DNA of 5,949 nt from Oscillospiraceae bacterium (GTDB lineage: Bacteria > Bacillota > Clostridia > Oscillospirales > Ruminococcaceae), in contig JAEDOB010000149.1 in the NCBI GenBank assembly GCA_016302225.1, positions 1-5,949 on the forward strand, in the 5' to 3' direction. A program made the position numbers and the translations under genes. The notes beneath the pieces are model-generated. The model searched no databases. It saw nothing but the letters and a program-made list of their open reading frames with translations, and was not told where the DNA came from. Each line of letters begins with the position of its first letter. Positions within the stretch are counted from its first letter, which is position 1. Shown in pieces: positions 1 through 5,949 of the stretch.

Positions 1-592
1 CAAAGGGCATTGCAAAAAGGAATGCAAAAGGAACAAGGAACGATATTGCAATTGCAAACCAAAAAACAAAGCCTACCGTCAAAGCCAGCTCAATGCCCTC
101 ATCTAAAAAGGAAAGCAGCGATACACAGTTGAATAAAAATCCTACACCCATCAGCAAAGAGCATATTCCCATTACAATTCCCCAGCCCGAAACTGCGCTT
201 GCACAATCCTTCTGATATTCCGAAGCCAGCGAACCGCCAAAGCCAGCGGTAAAATCGGACGGTTCCTCTGAAAGAGGACATCTCAGCACCCTAAACATAC
301 CGATAGCCACAGCAACAGCCCCCGCAAAAGCAATAAGAATAGGCAGAATGAAATCTGTCATAGGAGATACAGCTGCCATAAAATCATCAAAGCTTGACAC
401 AGTTTCATCGGTAAGCACGTTATGATACTTCGACTCTATGAGCTTTTCCTGAACTATCGTCAAAACCGCAAGAATGGGGAATCCCAGCATAAATGCTGTC
501 CTGACCGCCATGGGCATAGTTTTCTGCCCTTTTCTCGGGAAAATTGAAACCAGCACAATATAAACTACTGCAAATGCAATTGACAAAATCAT
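1..592 (-). CDS. Unrecognised multi-pass membrane protein, C-terminus cut by the left window edge
   Basis: The reverse strand is open from an ATG at 592 to the window edge, giving 197 residues with no stop. The ATG follows a GGGGG Shine-Dalgarno at 600-604 with 7 nt spacing, and the upstream ecfA stop is only 18 nt away, so it looks co-transcribed. About five hydrophobic segments are visible, near residues 1-18, 31-48, 79-102, 134-162 and 168-195. Basic residues (R20, K21, K24, R31; R101, R104) fall in the loops after segments 1 and 3, which fits an N-out topology by the positive-inside rule. The loop at about 49-78 is acidic, and the one at 103-134 carries Cys, Gly and acidic residues. I do not recognise the family. 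It does not look like EcfT: I see no EcfT-like N-terminus or coupling-helix Ala-Arg-Gly motifs in the visible part. A membrane location is well supported; function is unknown. Confidence 0.75.
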   Translation of the reverse strand, partial: MILSIAFAVVYIVLVSIFPRKGQKTMPMAVRTAFMLGFPILAVLTIVQEKLIESKYHNVLTDETVSSFDDFMAAVSPMTDFILPILIAFAGAVAVAIGMFRVLRCPLSEEPSDFTAGFGGSLASEYQKDCASAVSGWGIVMGICSLLMGVGFLFNCVSLLSFLDEGIELALTVGFVFWFAIAISFLVPFAFLFAMPF

Positions 593-599
593 ATTTTTA

Positions 600-604
600 C
601 CCCC
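600..604 (-). promoter_or_regulatory. Ribosome binding site of the left-edge membrane protein
   Basis: GGGGG on the minus strand lies 7 nt before the ATG at 592, within the 18-nt gap after the ecfA stop codon. It supports this ATG as the true start of a gene that an ORF finder requiring a stop codon would miss. Confidence 0.6.
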
Positions 605-610
605 ATCAAA

Positions 611-1486
611 TCATTTTTTCGGTGAACCGAGCATTTTCACAAGAGCATCCGTGCATTCGTCCTCGGTGATGATATGCGTGTCTGCCAGTTCGGGAGATAT
701 GCCGTCAAGCCGAAGCTCATACATCAGGTCTGTTACCTGCGGAACATCAAGTCCCACTGATTTCATCTCCGCCGTATGTGAAAACACCTCTGACGGAACA
801 TCATTGAGAATTACCTTGCCCCCGTCCATAACGACAATTCTGTCCGCCTGTGCCGCTTCGTCCATGTAGTGGGTGATAAGCACGATGGTGACACCCTGCT
901 CCTTGTTCAGCCGCTTTATGGTTGACATTACCTCACGCCTGCCCTTTGGGTCGAGCATTGCTGTCGGTTCGTCAAGGACGATACATTCGGGACACATTGC
1001 GATTATTCCCGCAATGGCAACTCTTTGCTTCTGACCTCCCGAAAGCTGTGAAGGCGAATGGTCCTTATACTCGTACATTCCAACAGCCTTCAGCGCATCA
1101 TCTACACGCCTGCGCATTTCCTCGGGAGGAACGCCCGTGTTTTCCAGCGCAAAAGCCACGTCCTCCTCAACGATAGTCGCAACTATCTGATTGTCGGGAT
1201 TTTGGAAAACCATTCCCACCTTCTGGCGAATATCATACAGCCTTGCGGAATTTGCCGTATTTATCCCGTCAACGGAAACGCAGCCTTCATCGGGCAGCAA
1301 AATAGCATTGAAATGCTTTGCAATGGTGGATTTTCCCGAACCGTTATGCCCGAGAACCGCCAGAAATTCGCCCTTTTTAACATCAAGGTCAACACCGTCC
1401 AGAACATATGCGGCAGGCTTGCCTTCGTCATTTTCCGAAGCATAGCTAAACTTCACACCCTCTGCGGAAATTATGGTTTCGGACAT
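611..1486 (-). CDS. ecfA1: Energy-coupling factor (ECF) transporter ATPase, EcfA1 type
   Basis: This is a complete ABC ATPase of 291 residues from the ATG at 1486. Visible motifs are Walker A GHNGSGKST (46-54), the Q-loop in VFQNPDNQ (Q95), signature LSGGQ (148-152), Walker B IVLDEPT (169-175) with a D-loop to residue 180, and the switch histidine H206. The QNPDNQIV stretch and the MDEA segment after the switch His are typical of EcfA1 (older name CbiO). By family knowledge, EcfA1 pairs with EcfA2 and the membrane protein EcfT to energise S-components importing vitamins, cobalt or nickel; it sits on the cytoplasmic face of the membrane. The last 60 or so residues form the usual C-terminal dimerisation region. 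An in-frame ATG at 1504 lacks a Shine-Dalgarno, whereas 1486 has one. Neither EcfA2 nor EcfT follows directly. Substrate cannot be told. EcfA2 is the less likely alternative. Confidence 0.93.
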   Translation of the reverse strand: MSETIISAEGVKFSYASENDEGKPAAYVLDGVDLDVKKGEFLAVLGHNGSGKSTIAKHFNAILLPDEGCVSVDGINTANSARLYDIRQKVGMVFQNPDNQIVATIVEEDVAFALENTGVPPEEMRRRVDDALKAVGMYEYKDHSPSQLSGGQKQRVAIAGIIAMCPECIVLDEPTAMLDPKGRREVMSTIKRLNKEQGVTIVLITHYMDEAAQADRIVVMDGGKVILNDVPSEVFSHTAEMKSVGLDVPQVTDLMYELRLDGISPELADTHIITEDECTDALVKMLGSPKK

Positions 1487-1495
1487 TTTATCATT

Positions 1496-1502
1496 TCCTC
1501 TC
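1496..1502 (-). promoter_or_regulatory. Ribosome binding site deciding the ecfA1 start
   Basis: GAGAGGA on the minus strand ends 9 nt before the ATG at 1486. It overlaps the upstream in-frame ATG at 1504, which has no purine-rich stretch of its own in the end of the methyltransferase gene. The shorter, 291-residue protein is therefore preferred over the 297-residue one. Confidence 0.65.
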
Positions 1503-1505
1503 ATA

Positions 1506-2393
1506 TCAGATATTTACGTCTTTCAGCTTGTCGGACAGCCAAACCGCAGTTGAACCGCAGGGCAGAACAAATCCGCTTTCCTCAACGGGCAGACCTATTT
1601 CATCTGCCGAAACACGTCCGCCGAATTTTCCGCCCACAGCCGTTCCCAGAATATACGCCATAACGGACGGAGAAAGTCCCGTTGTATAGCTGTTTAACAG
1701 GAAAAAGAGCGGGTCGTCCGAAAGCACTCCCGAACAAAGCTCCACCAAGTCGTAAATGCAGTCCTCCAGCTTCCAGACCTCCTGATTGGGTCCTCTGCCG
1801 TAGGAGGGCGGGTCCATGATAACAGCATCATACCGTCTGCCCCGCTTTATCTCTCTGCGGACGAATTTCTCGCAGTCGTCCACTATCCAACGAACGGGAC
1901 GGTCGGACAGCCCCGAAGAAGCGGCATTGTCCCTCGCCCACTGAACCATTCCCTTTGAGGCGTCAACATGACAAACAGAAGCGCCCGCCTCCGCACAAGC
2001 CAGCGTTGCACCGCCCGTATATGCAAACAGGTTCAGCACATTTACCTCCCTGCCCGCATTGCGGATAATACCGCTCATTAAATCCCAGTTTACCGCCTGT
2101 TCGGGGAACAGTCCCGTATGCTTAAAGCCCGTGGGACGGATATTGAACACCAGATTATCATAGTGTATCTGCCAAGCCTCGGGTATCTTTCTTCGGTAAT
2201 CCCACGAACCGCCGCCGCTTGACGAACGCATATATCGGGCATGGGCAGTTTTCCATAGGGGCGATTTTTCGGGAGTTTTCCATATTATCTGCGGGTCGGG
2301 ACGGATAAGTGAAATATCCCCCCAAACCTCCAGCTTTTCCGAGCAGGTACAGTCCACAAGCCTGTAATCCTGCCATCTGTCGGCAATTCTCAT
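1506..2393 (-). CDS. Class I SAM-dependent methyltransferase, RlmI/RlmK-like, probably acting on rRNA
   Basis: This 295-residue cytoplasmic enzyme has a Rossmann-type methyltransferase core of the COG1092 / Methyltrans_SAM kind. SAM-binding motif I is VLNLFAYTGG (119-128), the acidic residue after strand 2 is D144, an Asp pair sits at 172-173, and motif IV is DPPSYGRGP (194-202). HTGLFPEQ (92-99) just before the core is also typical. E. coli RlmI (m5C1962 of 23S rRNA) and the RlmK half of RlmKL are relatives. This protein lacks an N-terminal PUA domain. Where RlmI has its catalytic cysteine after strand 5, it has LLNSYTTG (232-239), so m5C chemistry is doubtful. The start at 2393 is preferred to the in-frame ATG at 2402 because the Shine-Dalgarno overlaps the latter. 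It ends 19 nt before ecfA1. Methyltransferase activity is secure by motif; the RNA target is inferred and unknown. Confidence 0.88.
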   Translation of the reverse strand: MRIADRWQDYRLVDCTCSEKLEVWGDISLIRPDPQIIWKTPEKSPLWKTAHARYMRSSSGGGSWDYRRKIPEAWQIHYDNLVFNIRPTGFKHTGLFPEQAVNWDLMSGIIRNAGREVNVLNLFAYTGGATLACAEAGASVCHVDASKGMVQWARDNAASSGLSDRPVRWIVDDCEKFVRREIKRGRRYDAVIMDPPSYGRGPNQEVWKLEDCIYDLVELCSGVLSDDPLFFLLNSYTTGLSPSVMAYILGTAVGGKFGGRVSADEIGLPVEESGFVLPCGSTAVWLSDKLKDVNI

Positions 2394-2401
2394 TTTTAGC
2401 A

Positions 2402-2408
2402 TCCTTTT
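2402..2408 (-). promoter_or_regulatory. Ribosome binding site deciding the methyltransferase start
   Basis: AAAAGGA on the minus strand ends 8 nt before the ATG at 2393. The ATG at 2402 begins on the last base of this element and so cannot use it. This favours a protein three residues shorter than the longest open frame. Confidence 0.6.
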
Positions 2409-2440
2409 CAGTTTATTTTTGCTGACCGTGAAACTTTACA

Positions 2441-3796
2441 TTAATCCGCAGGACAGCATTCCTTTATCTTATCGGCGATCTTAACGGCAATATCGTTAAT
2501 AAGGTCAAAACGCTTGCCCTCCACCATAACTCTTACAAGAGGCTCCGTGCCGCTTTCTCTTACAAGGATACGTCCCGTAGAACCGAGCTTTTTCTGATAA
2601 AGGTCGATTATCTGCTCTATCTCGTCAACGTTCTTCCAGTTTTCCTTCCATTTTGAAGCTATCTTCACATTTATCATTACCTGAGGATAACGCTCCATAA
2701 TTCCCGCCAATGATGACATTGACGTGTCGGACAATTTAAGGATATTCATCAGCTGAACGGCAGTAAGCTGTCCGTCACCCGTCTTTGCAAATTCACGGAA
2801 AATAATATGTCCCGACTGTTCGCCGCCCAGCGAATAATCGTTCAGAAGCATCTGCTCCAGAATGTACCTGTCGCCGACCTTGGTAGTGAGCATATTTATA
2901 CCGTTTGCCTTTGCAAAATTGGTAAAGCCCAGGTTTGTCATTACCGTAACAACGGCAGTATTTCGGTTAAGCTTACCTGTATCACGCATATGCTTTGCGA
3001 AAATTGCAATAAGCTTGTCGCCGTCAATTACTTCTCCGTTTTCGTCAACGGCAAGGCATCTATCCGCATCTCCGTCAAAGGCAACACCCAGATGGCACTT
3101 GTTGGAACGGACAAATTCCGAAATAGCCGCAAGATAAGTAGAACCGCACTTTTCGTTGATATTAGTTCCGTCGGGTTCTGCATGGATAAGCATAACATTT
3201 GCGCCCAGCCCCTTGAAAATGCGCTCTGCGGTAACAGAAGCGGAGCCGTTTGCGCAGTCGATAGCCACCTTTATTCCCGAAAGGTCGCCGTCAATGGTCT
3301 TTATGATATGGCGGATATAATCCCAGGCTGCGTCCTTTGCGTAGGAAATGCGTCCCACATCACAGCCGCTTGCAAGGGTGATCTTTTCGGGATTGTCGAG
3401 GATAAGTGCCTCGATCTCCTCTTCCACCTCGTCCGAAAGCTTGTAGCCCGTGCCGTCAAAAAGCTTGATACCGTTAAACTCAACGCTGTTGTGCGAAGCG
3501 GAGATCATAACGCCCGCATCGGCTTCGTATTTTTCAACGAGATACGCTACCGCAGGTGTGGGAACAACGCCCAAAATTACAGCGTCCGCACCTATGGAGC
3601 AAATACCCGCCACAAGTGCCGATTCAAGTATATCCGAGGAAATTCTTGTGTCCTTTCCGATAATTATCTTAGGCTTATGCTTTGTTTTCTTTGCCAGAAC
3701 GATAGCCGCCGCTCTGCCTATCTGCATTGCTGTTTCACAGGTAAGCTCTGTAATTGCTACTCCTCTTGCACCGTCTGTTCCGAATAATCTGCCCAT
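2441..3796 (-). CDS. glmM: Phosphoglucosamine mutase GlmM
   Basis: GlmM converts glucosamine-6-phosphate to glucosamine-1-phosphate, the step before GlmU makes UDP-GlcNAc for peptidoglycan and other glycans; it acts in the cytoplasm. The protein is full length at 451 residues, close to the usual 445-450, and starts with the family hallmark MGRLFGTDGARG. All four functional loops of the alpha-D-phosphohexomutase superfamily are visible: active-site ISASHN with phosphoserine S101 (98-103), Mg2+-binding DGDADR (241-246), sugar-binding GEQSGH (325-330) and phosphate-binding RESGTEPLVRV (413-423). GlmM needs this serine phosphorylated to work. The ATG at 3796 has AAAGGAG at 3808-3814, 11 nt upstream, and lies 32 nt after the ruvB stop. 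In many Bacillota glmM follows cdaA and cdaR; here its upstream neighbour is ruvB. GlmM is clearly favoured over phosphomannomutase or phosphoglucomutase by length and motif spelling. Confidence 0.97.
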   Translation of the reverse strand: MGRLFGTDGARGVAITELTCETAMQIGRAAAIVLAKKTKHKPKIIIGKDTRISSDILESALVAGICSIGADAVILGVVPTPAVAYLVEKYEADAGVMISASHNSVEFNGIKLFDGTGYKLSDEVEEEIEALILDNPEKITLASGCDVGRISYAKDAAWDYIRHIIKTIDGDLSGIKVAIDCANGSASVTAERIFKGLGANVMLIHAEPDGTNINEKCGSTYLAAISEFVRSNKCHLGVAFDGDADRCLAVDENGEVIDGDKLIAIFAKHMRDTGKLNRNTAVVTVMTNLGFTNFAKANGINMLTTKVGDRYILEQMLLNDYSLGGEQSGHIIFREFAKTGDGQLTAVQLMNILKLSDTSMSSLAGIMERYPQVMINVKIASKWKENWKNVDEIEQIIDLYQKKLGSTGRILVRESGTEPLVRVMVEGKRFDLINDIAVKIADKIKECCPAD

Positions 3797-3807
3797 TTTC
3801 GAAAAAT

Positions 3808-3814
3808 CTCCTTT
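3808..3814 (-). promoter_or_regulatory. Ribosome binding site of glmM
   Basis: AAAGGAG on the minus strand is a near-perfect Shine-Dalgarno with a slightly long 11-nt spacer to the ATG at 3796. It lies in the A+T-rich 32-nt gap after ruvB. Confidence 0.65.
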
Positions 3815-3828
3815 ATATATGTTAATTG

Positions 3829-4896
3829 TTATTTAAGAAATGACATCTGTCCGTCATCGCCGCTGCCGCCCTTGTATTCATATCCGAGATGGGCGTAGGC
3901 AAGTGCCGTCGCACAGCGTCCCCGAGGGGTTCGTGCGATAAATCCCAGCTGCATAAGATACGGCTCGCAGACGTCCTCCAGAGTTACCGACTCCTCGCCG
4001 ATAGCCGAAGCCAGCGTTTCAAGTCCCACAGGACCTCCGCCGTAGCCCTTTATCATCATTTCCAGCATTCTCTTATCAAGGCTGTCAAGACCGAGATGGT
4101 CTATCTCCAGACGGTCAAGGGCAATTGAAGCTATCTCCTGCGTGACCTTTCCGTTGCCCATTACCTCGGCGAAATCTCTTACACGGCGAAGCAGCCTGTT
4201 GGCGATACGGGGAGTTCCTCTGGAACGCTTAGCGATCTCCATAGCACCGCTTTTATCGCAGGCAATGCCCAGAATTACCGCCGAACGCATTACAATGTCA
4301 CATAACTGCTCGTGAGTGTAAAGCTCCAACCTTTGGATAACGCCGAAACGATCTCTCAGCGGCGCAGTCAGCTGACCCGCTCTTGTAGTCGCACCGATAA
4401 GTGTGAACTTCGGTATATCAATACGCAAGGAACGTGCCGACGGACCTTTTCCCACGATAATATCCAGCACATAGTCCTCCATTGCGGGATAAAGAACCTC
4501 CTCAATAGAACGGGACAGCCTGTGTATCTCGTCGATAAAAAGCACATCATTTTCCGCAAGATTTGTCAGCAGTGCCGCCAGATCACCGGGCTTTTCAATA
4601 GCGGGACCCGATGTTATCCTGATATTAACGCCCATTTCGTGAGCGATAATAGCAGAAAGCGTAGTTTTTCCCAGACCGGGAGGGCCGTAAAGCAGAACAT
4701 GGTCAAGTGGCTCCCCCCTGCCCTTTGCCGCCTTGATGAAAATGGACATATTCTCTTTGACCTTATCCTGCCCGATATACTCGGCAAGGGTCTTGGGACG
4801 GAGAGAAAAATCCAGATCGTTTTCCTCGGGGGCAGCCTGCGGGGAAACCATTCTGCCCACCGCTTCTTCAAATTCTATTTCATTAGTTTCAAGCAT
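3829..4896 (-). CDS. ruvB: Holliday junction branch migration helicase RuvB
   Basis: RuvB is the AAA+ hexameric motor that, with RuvA, drives branch migration of Holliday junctions for RuvC cleavage. From the ATG at 4896 it has 355 residues. Visible features are the N-terminal LRPKTLAEYIGQ block, Walker A GPPGLGKT (71-78), Walker B LFIDEIH (119-125), sensor 1 GATTRAG (168-174), PLRDRFG with the arginine finger R181, sensor 2 in RGTPRIANR (226-234), and a C-terminal winged helix with GYGGGPVGL and RTPRGR (323-328). A longer frame begins at a TTG at 4905, but the GAGGA Shine-Dalgarno directly abuts it, so the ATG is the likelier start. About 20 residues beyond many homologues are split between the N-terminus and a Gly/Asp-rich tail ending in QMSFLK. 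ruvA is not adjacent; a phosphatase gene ends 16 nt upstream. Confidence 0.97.
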   Translation of the reverse strand: MLETNEIEFEEAVGRMVSPQAAPEENDLDFSLRPKTLAEYIGQDKVKENMSIFIKAAKGRGEPLDHVLLYGPPGLGKTTLSAIIAHEMGVNIRITSGPAIEKPGDLAALLTNLAENDVLFIDEIHRLSRSIEEVLYPAMEDYVLDIIVGKGPSARSLRIDIPKFTLIGATTRAGQLTAPLRDRFGVIQRLELYTHEQLCDIVMRSAVILGIACDKSGAMEIAKRSRGTPRIANRLLRRVRDFAEVMGNGKVTQEIASIALDRLEIDHLGLDSLDKRMLEMMIKGYGGGPVGLETLASAIGEESVTLEDVCEPYLMQLGFIARTPRGRCATALAYAHLGYEYKGGSGDDGQMSFLK

Positions 4897-4905
4897 TTGT
4901 TTCAA

Positions 4906-4910
4906 TCCTC
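4906..4910 (-). promoter_or_regulatory. Ribosome binding site deciding the ruvB start
   Basis: GAGGA on the minus strand touches the TTG at 4905 with no spacer, but is 9 nt from the ATG at 4896. Only the ATG has workable spacing, so RuvB should be read as 355 residues, not 358. Confidence 0.7.
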
Positions 4911-4912
4911 AA

Positions 4913-5949
4913 TTATATGTTTCCGTACATCATTTCGAGATAGCTTTCCTGCGCCGCCGTAGTTTCGGTAATTTCCGTGGGGACGATTATGAGCGGAACG
5001 GTCATTTCATCATCGGTAAGTCCTGCATGAGATGCAAGGTGCGCAGGCTTAGGCTTGGAATTGAGTGTCCTGTACCTGATGACCTTTTTTCCGATGGCAC
5101 AGGCAACGAAATCCCCCAGAAAATCGTAGGTCTTTCGGTGGGTGCGTCCCCCGCCCAAAATCTGCTTGTCAAGAAGCTCCCCCGAGGTCATCAGCTTGAA
5201 ATCCTTGCCGAGAGCCTTGTTGAACTGCCAGCGGAATTCGTCCATAAGCTCGCTTTTTACAAAGAACGCCGCCGCTCTGCCCTCTATGGAAGGCGGCATG
5301 GACAGGCAGCAGTCTATCTCGGGAATGGCATTGATGAAAACCTCTTCCTCAATGTCTATCATTCCATGGTCGGCAGTGATTATAAGCAGCGTATCTGTCA
5401 GCGACTCTGCCAGCTGCTGCAAGCCCTCGTTGAATTCCAGCATTGCCGCCTTTGTTTCGGCAGATGTACAGCCCGTCTTGTGCATTATCTCATCGGGATC
5501 GGTCCAATATGCAAGGGTAAGAGTGTTCTGCTCTGTGGCGCAGATCTTTTTGATAAGACTGCACATTGCCCCAAAGCTGTCCGCCCTCTTGCGGATAACT
5601 CCCGTTTCGGGGAAATTCACGCCCGCAGGCTGTATGGCAAAGGGCTGAACGGCTATCTTCCGTGACACGGCAATGTCCTTGAAAATGGTTTCGTAGGGCA
5701 TAACGAAGCTTCCGAGAGTAGGCTGCGTCATAGGCTGCTTGGTGAAGCTGTCGTTATTGGTCAGCACGTCGATACAGCGGCAGAACTCCTTGAAAAACAG
5801 CGACCAGCCCAGCCAGCCATGTTCGTTGGGAGATACGCCCGTGTAAATGGAAGTCATTGCCGCAGCGGTGGTGCTTGGGTAGACCGTGGTTATTTTCTGG
5901 GAAATATTCTTCCGCAGAAAATCCCCTCTGCCGAGATTTTTTTCGATAA
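4913..5949 (-). CDS. Alkaline phosphatase / nucleotide pyrophosphatase family protein, N-terminus cut by the right edge
   Basis: The frame is open from the stop at 4913-4915 to the right edge, giving about 344 residues. The ATG at 5857 is internal: upstream in frame comes YPSTTAAAMTS, the nucleophile block of type I phosphodiesterase / nucleotide pyrophosphatase proteins. By alignment with NPP enzymes the second Thr of PSTT (codon 5867-5869) is the catalytic nucleophile. Counting from the ATG at 5857, metal-binding candidates are D122 and H126 (DEIMH), D163 and H164 (TADHG) and H277 (SHAGLTDDEM). The first metal-binding Asp should lie beyond the edge. Such enzymes hydrolyse phosphate mono- or diesters with two bound Zn2+-type metals; the substrate here is unknown. 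No signal peptide can be judged because the N-terminus is missing. It ends 16 nt before ruvB, implying co-transcription. Family assignment is firm, function only general. Confidence 0.9.
   Translation of the reverse strand, partial: IEKNLGRGDFLRKNISQKITTVYPSTTAAAMTSIYTGVSPNEHGWLGWSLFFKEFCRCIDVLTNNDSFTKQPMTQPTLGSFVMPYETIFKDIAVSRKIAVQPFAIQPAGVNFPETGVIRKRADSFGAMCSLIKKICATEQNTLTLAYWTDPDEIMHKTGCTSAETKAAMLEFNEGLQQLAESLTDTLLIITADHGMIDIEEEVFINAIPEIDCCLSMPPSIEGRAAAFFVKSELMDEFRWQFNKALGKDFKLMTSGELLDKQILGGGRTHRKTYDFLGDFVACAIGKKVIRYRTLNSKPKPAHLASHAGLTDDEMTVPLIIVPTEITETTAAQESYLEMMYGNI

Noticed and set aside
46..57. A perfect 12-bp palindrome, TTGCAATTGCAA, in an A/T-rich stretch with repeated GCAAAAAGG-like words
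   Set aside because: It lies inside coding sequence for a Phe/Ala/Ile-rich membrane segment, which easily yields such repeats. No paired site or promoter is nearby.
1058..1663. A 201-codon plus-strand open frame across ecfA1 and the methyltransferase
   Set aside because: It is a shadow of two genes with clear ABC and SAM motifs; the translation resembles no family.
2394..2440. The longest gap, between glmM and the methyltransferase, checked for a terminator or promoter
   Set aside because: I saw no stable hairpin followed by a T-run and no clear -35/-10 pair; it holds only the methyltransferase ribosome binding site.
2807..3787. A 326-codon plus-strand open frame opposite glmM
   Set aside because: It lies wholly within a full-length glmM with all active-site motifs. 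Its translation is Cys- and Arg-rich with no recognisable domain, as expected of an antisense shadow.
3797..3828. A TATATA-like element in the ruvB-glmM gap that could be a -10 box
   Set aside because: No believable -35 element lies about 17 nt upstream, and A+T-rich gaps often give such matches. It is better explained as leader to the glmM ribosome binding site.
4733..5665. A 310-codon plus-strand open frame across the ruvB and phosphatase genes
   Set aside because: It spans two well-supported minus-strand genes and the gap between them, with no domain and no convincing ribosome binding site.

Overview
The window reads as a housekeeping stretch of a low-to-mid G+C Bacillota chromosome. The best guess is a clostridial, Ruminococcus-like (Oscillospiraceae) organism. 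That rests on strong AGGAG-type ribosome binding sites, the style of the EcfA, GlmM and RuvB proteins, and the mix of clostridial-type families. It is an impression from protein character, not a database match. I see no mobile element, CRISPR array, RNA gene or phage signature.

All six genes lie on the minus strand, so transcription runs from right to left. In transcription order they are: an alkaline phosphatase/nucleotide pyrophosphatase family protein whose N-terminus is cut by the right edge (4913-5949); the Holliday junction helicase ruvB (3829-4896); phosphoglucosamine mutase glmM (2441-3796); an RlmI/RlmK-type SAM methyltransferase without a PUA domain (1506-2393); an energy-coupling-factor transporter ATPase of EcfA1 type (611-1486); and an unrecognised multi-pass membrane protein cut by the left edge (1-592). 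Gaps between genes are only about 16 to 47 nt. Each of the five visible starts has its own Shine-Dalgarno sequence. No convincing terminator or internal promoter is visible, so the block looks like one transcription unit. About 95% or more of the window is coding, and no gene-free stretch exceeds 50 nt.

The genes do not form one pathway. They cover DNA recombination (RuvB), cell-wall precursor synthesis (GlmM, glucosamine-6-P to glucosamine-1-P), probable rRNA modification, vitamin or metal uptake (EcfA) and a phosphohydrolase. This looks like a growth-linked housekeeping operon rather than a dedicated system. I did not find a clear undescribed system.

The points most worth a second look are: a possible beta-clamp-binding peptide at the extreme C-terminus of RuvB; an ECF ATPase followed by an unknown membrane protein instead of its usual partners; glmM not next to cdaA/cdaR in this window; the methyltransferase's lack of the m5C catalytic cysteine; and several start codons where the longest open frame is the wrong choice.
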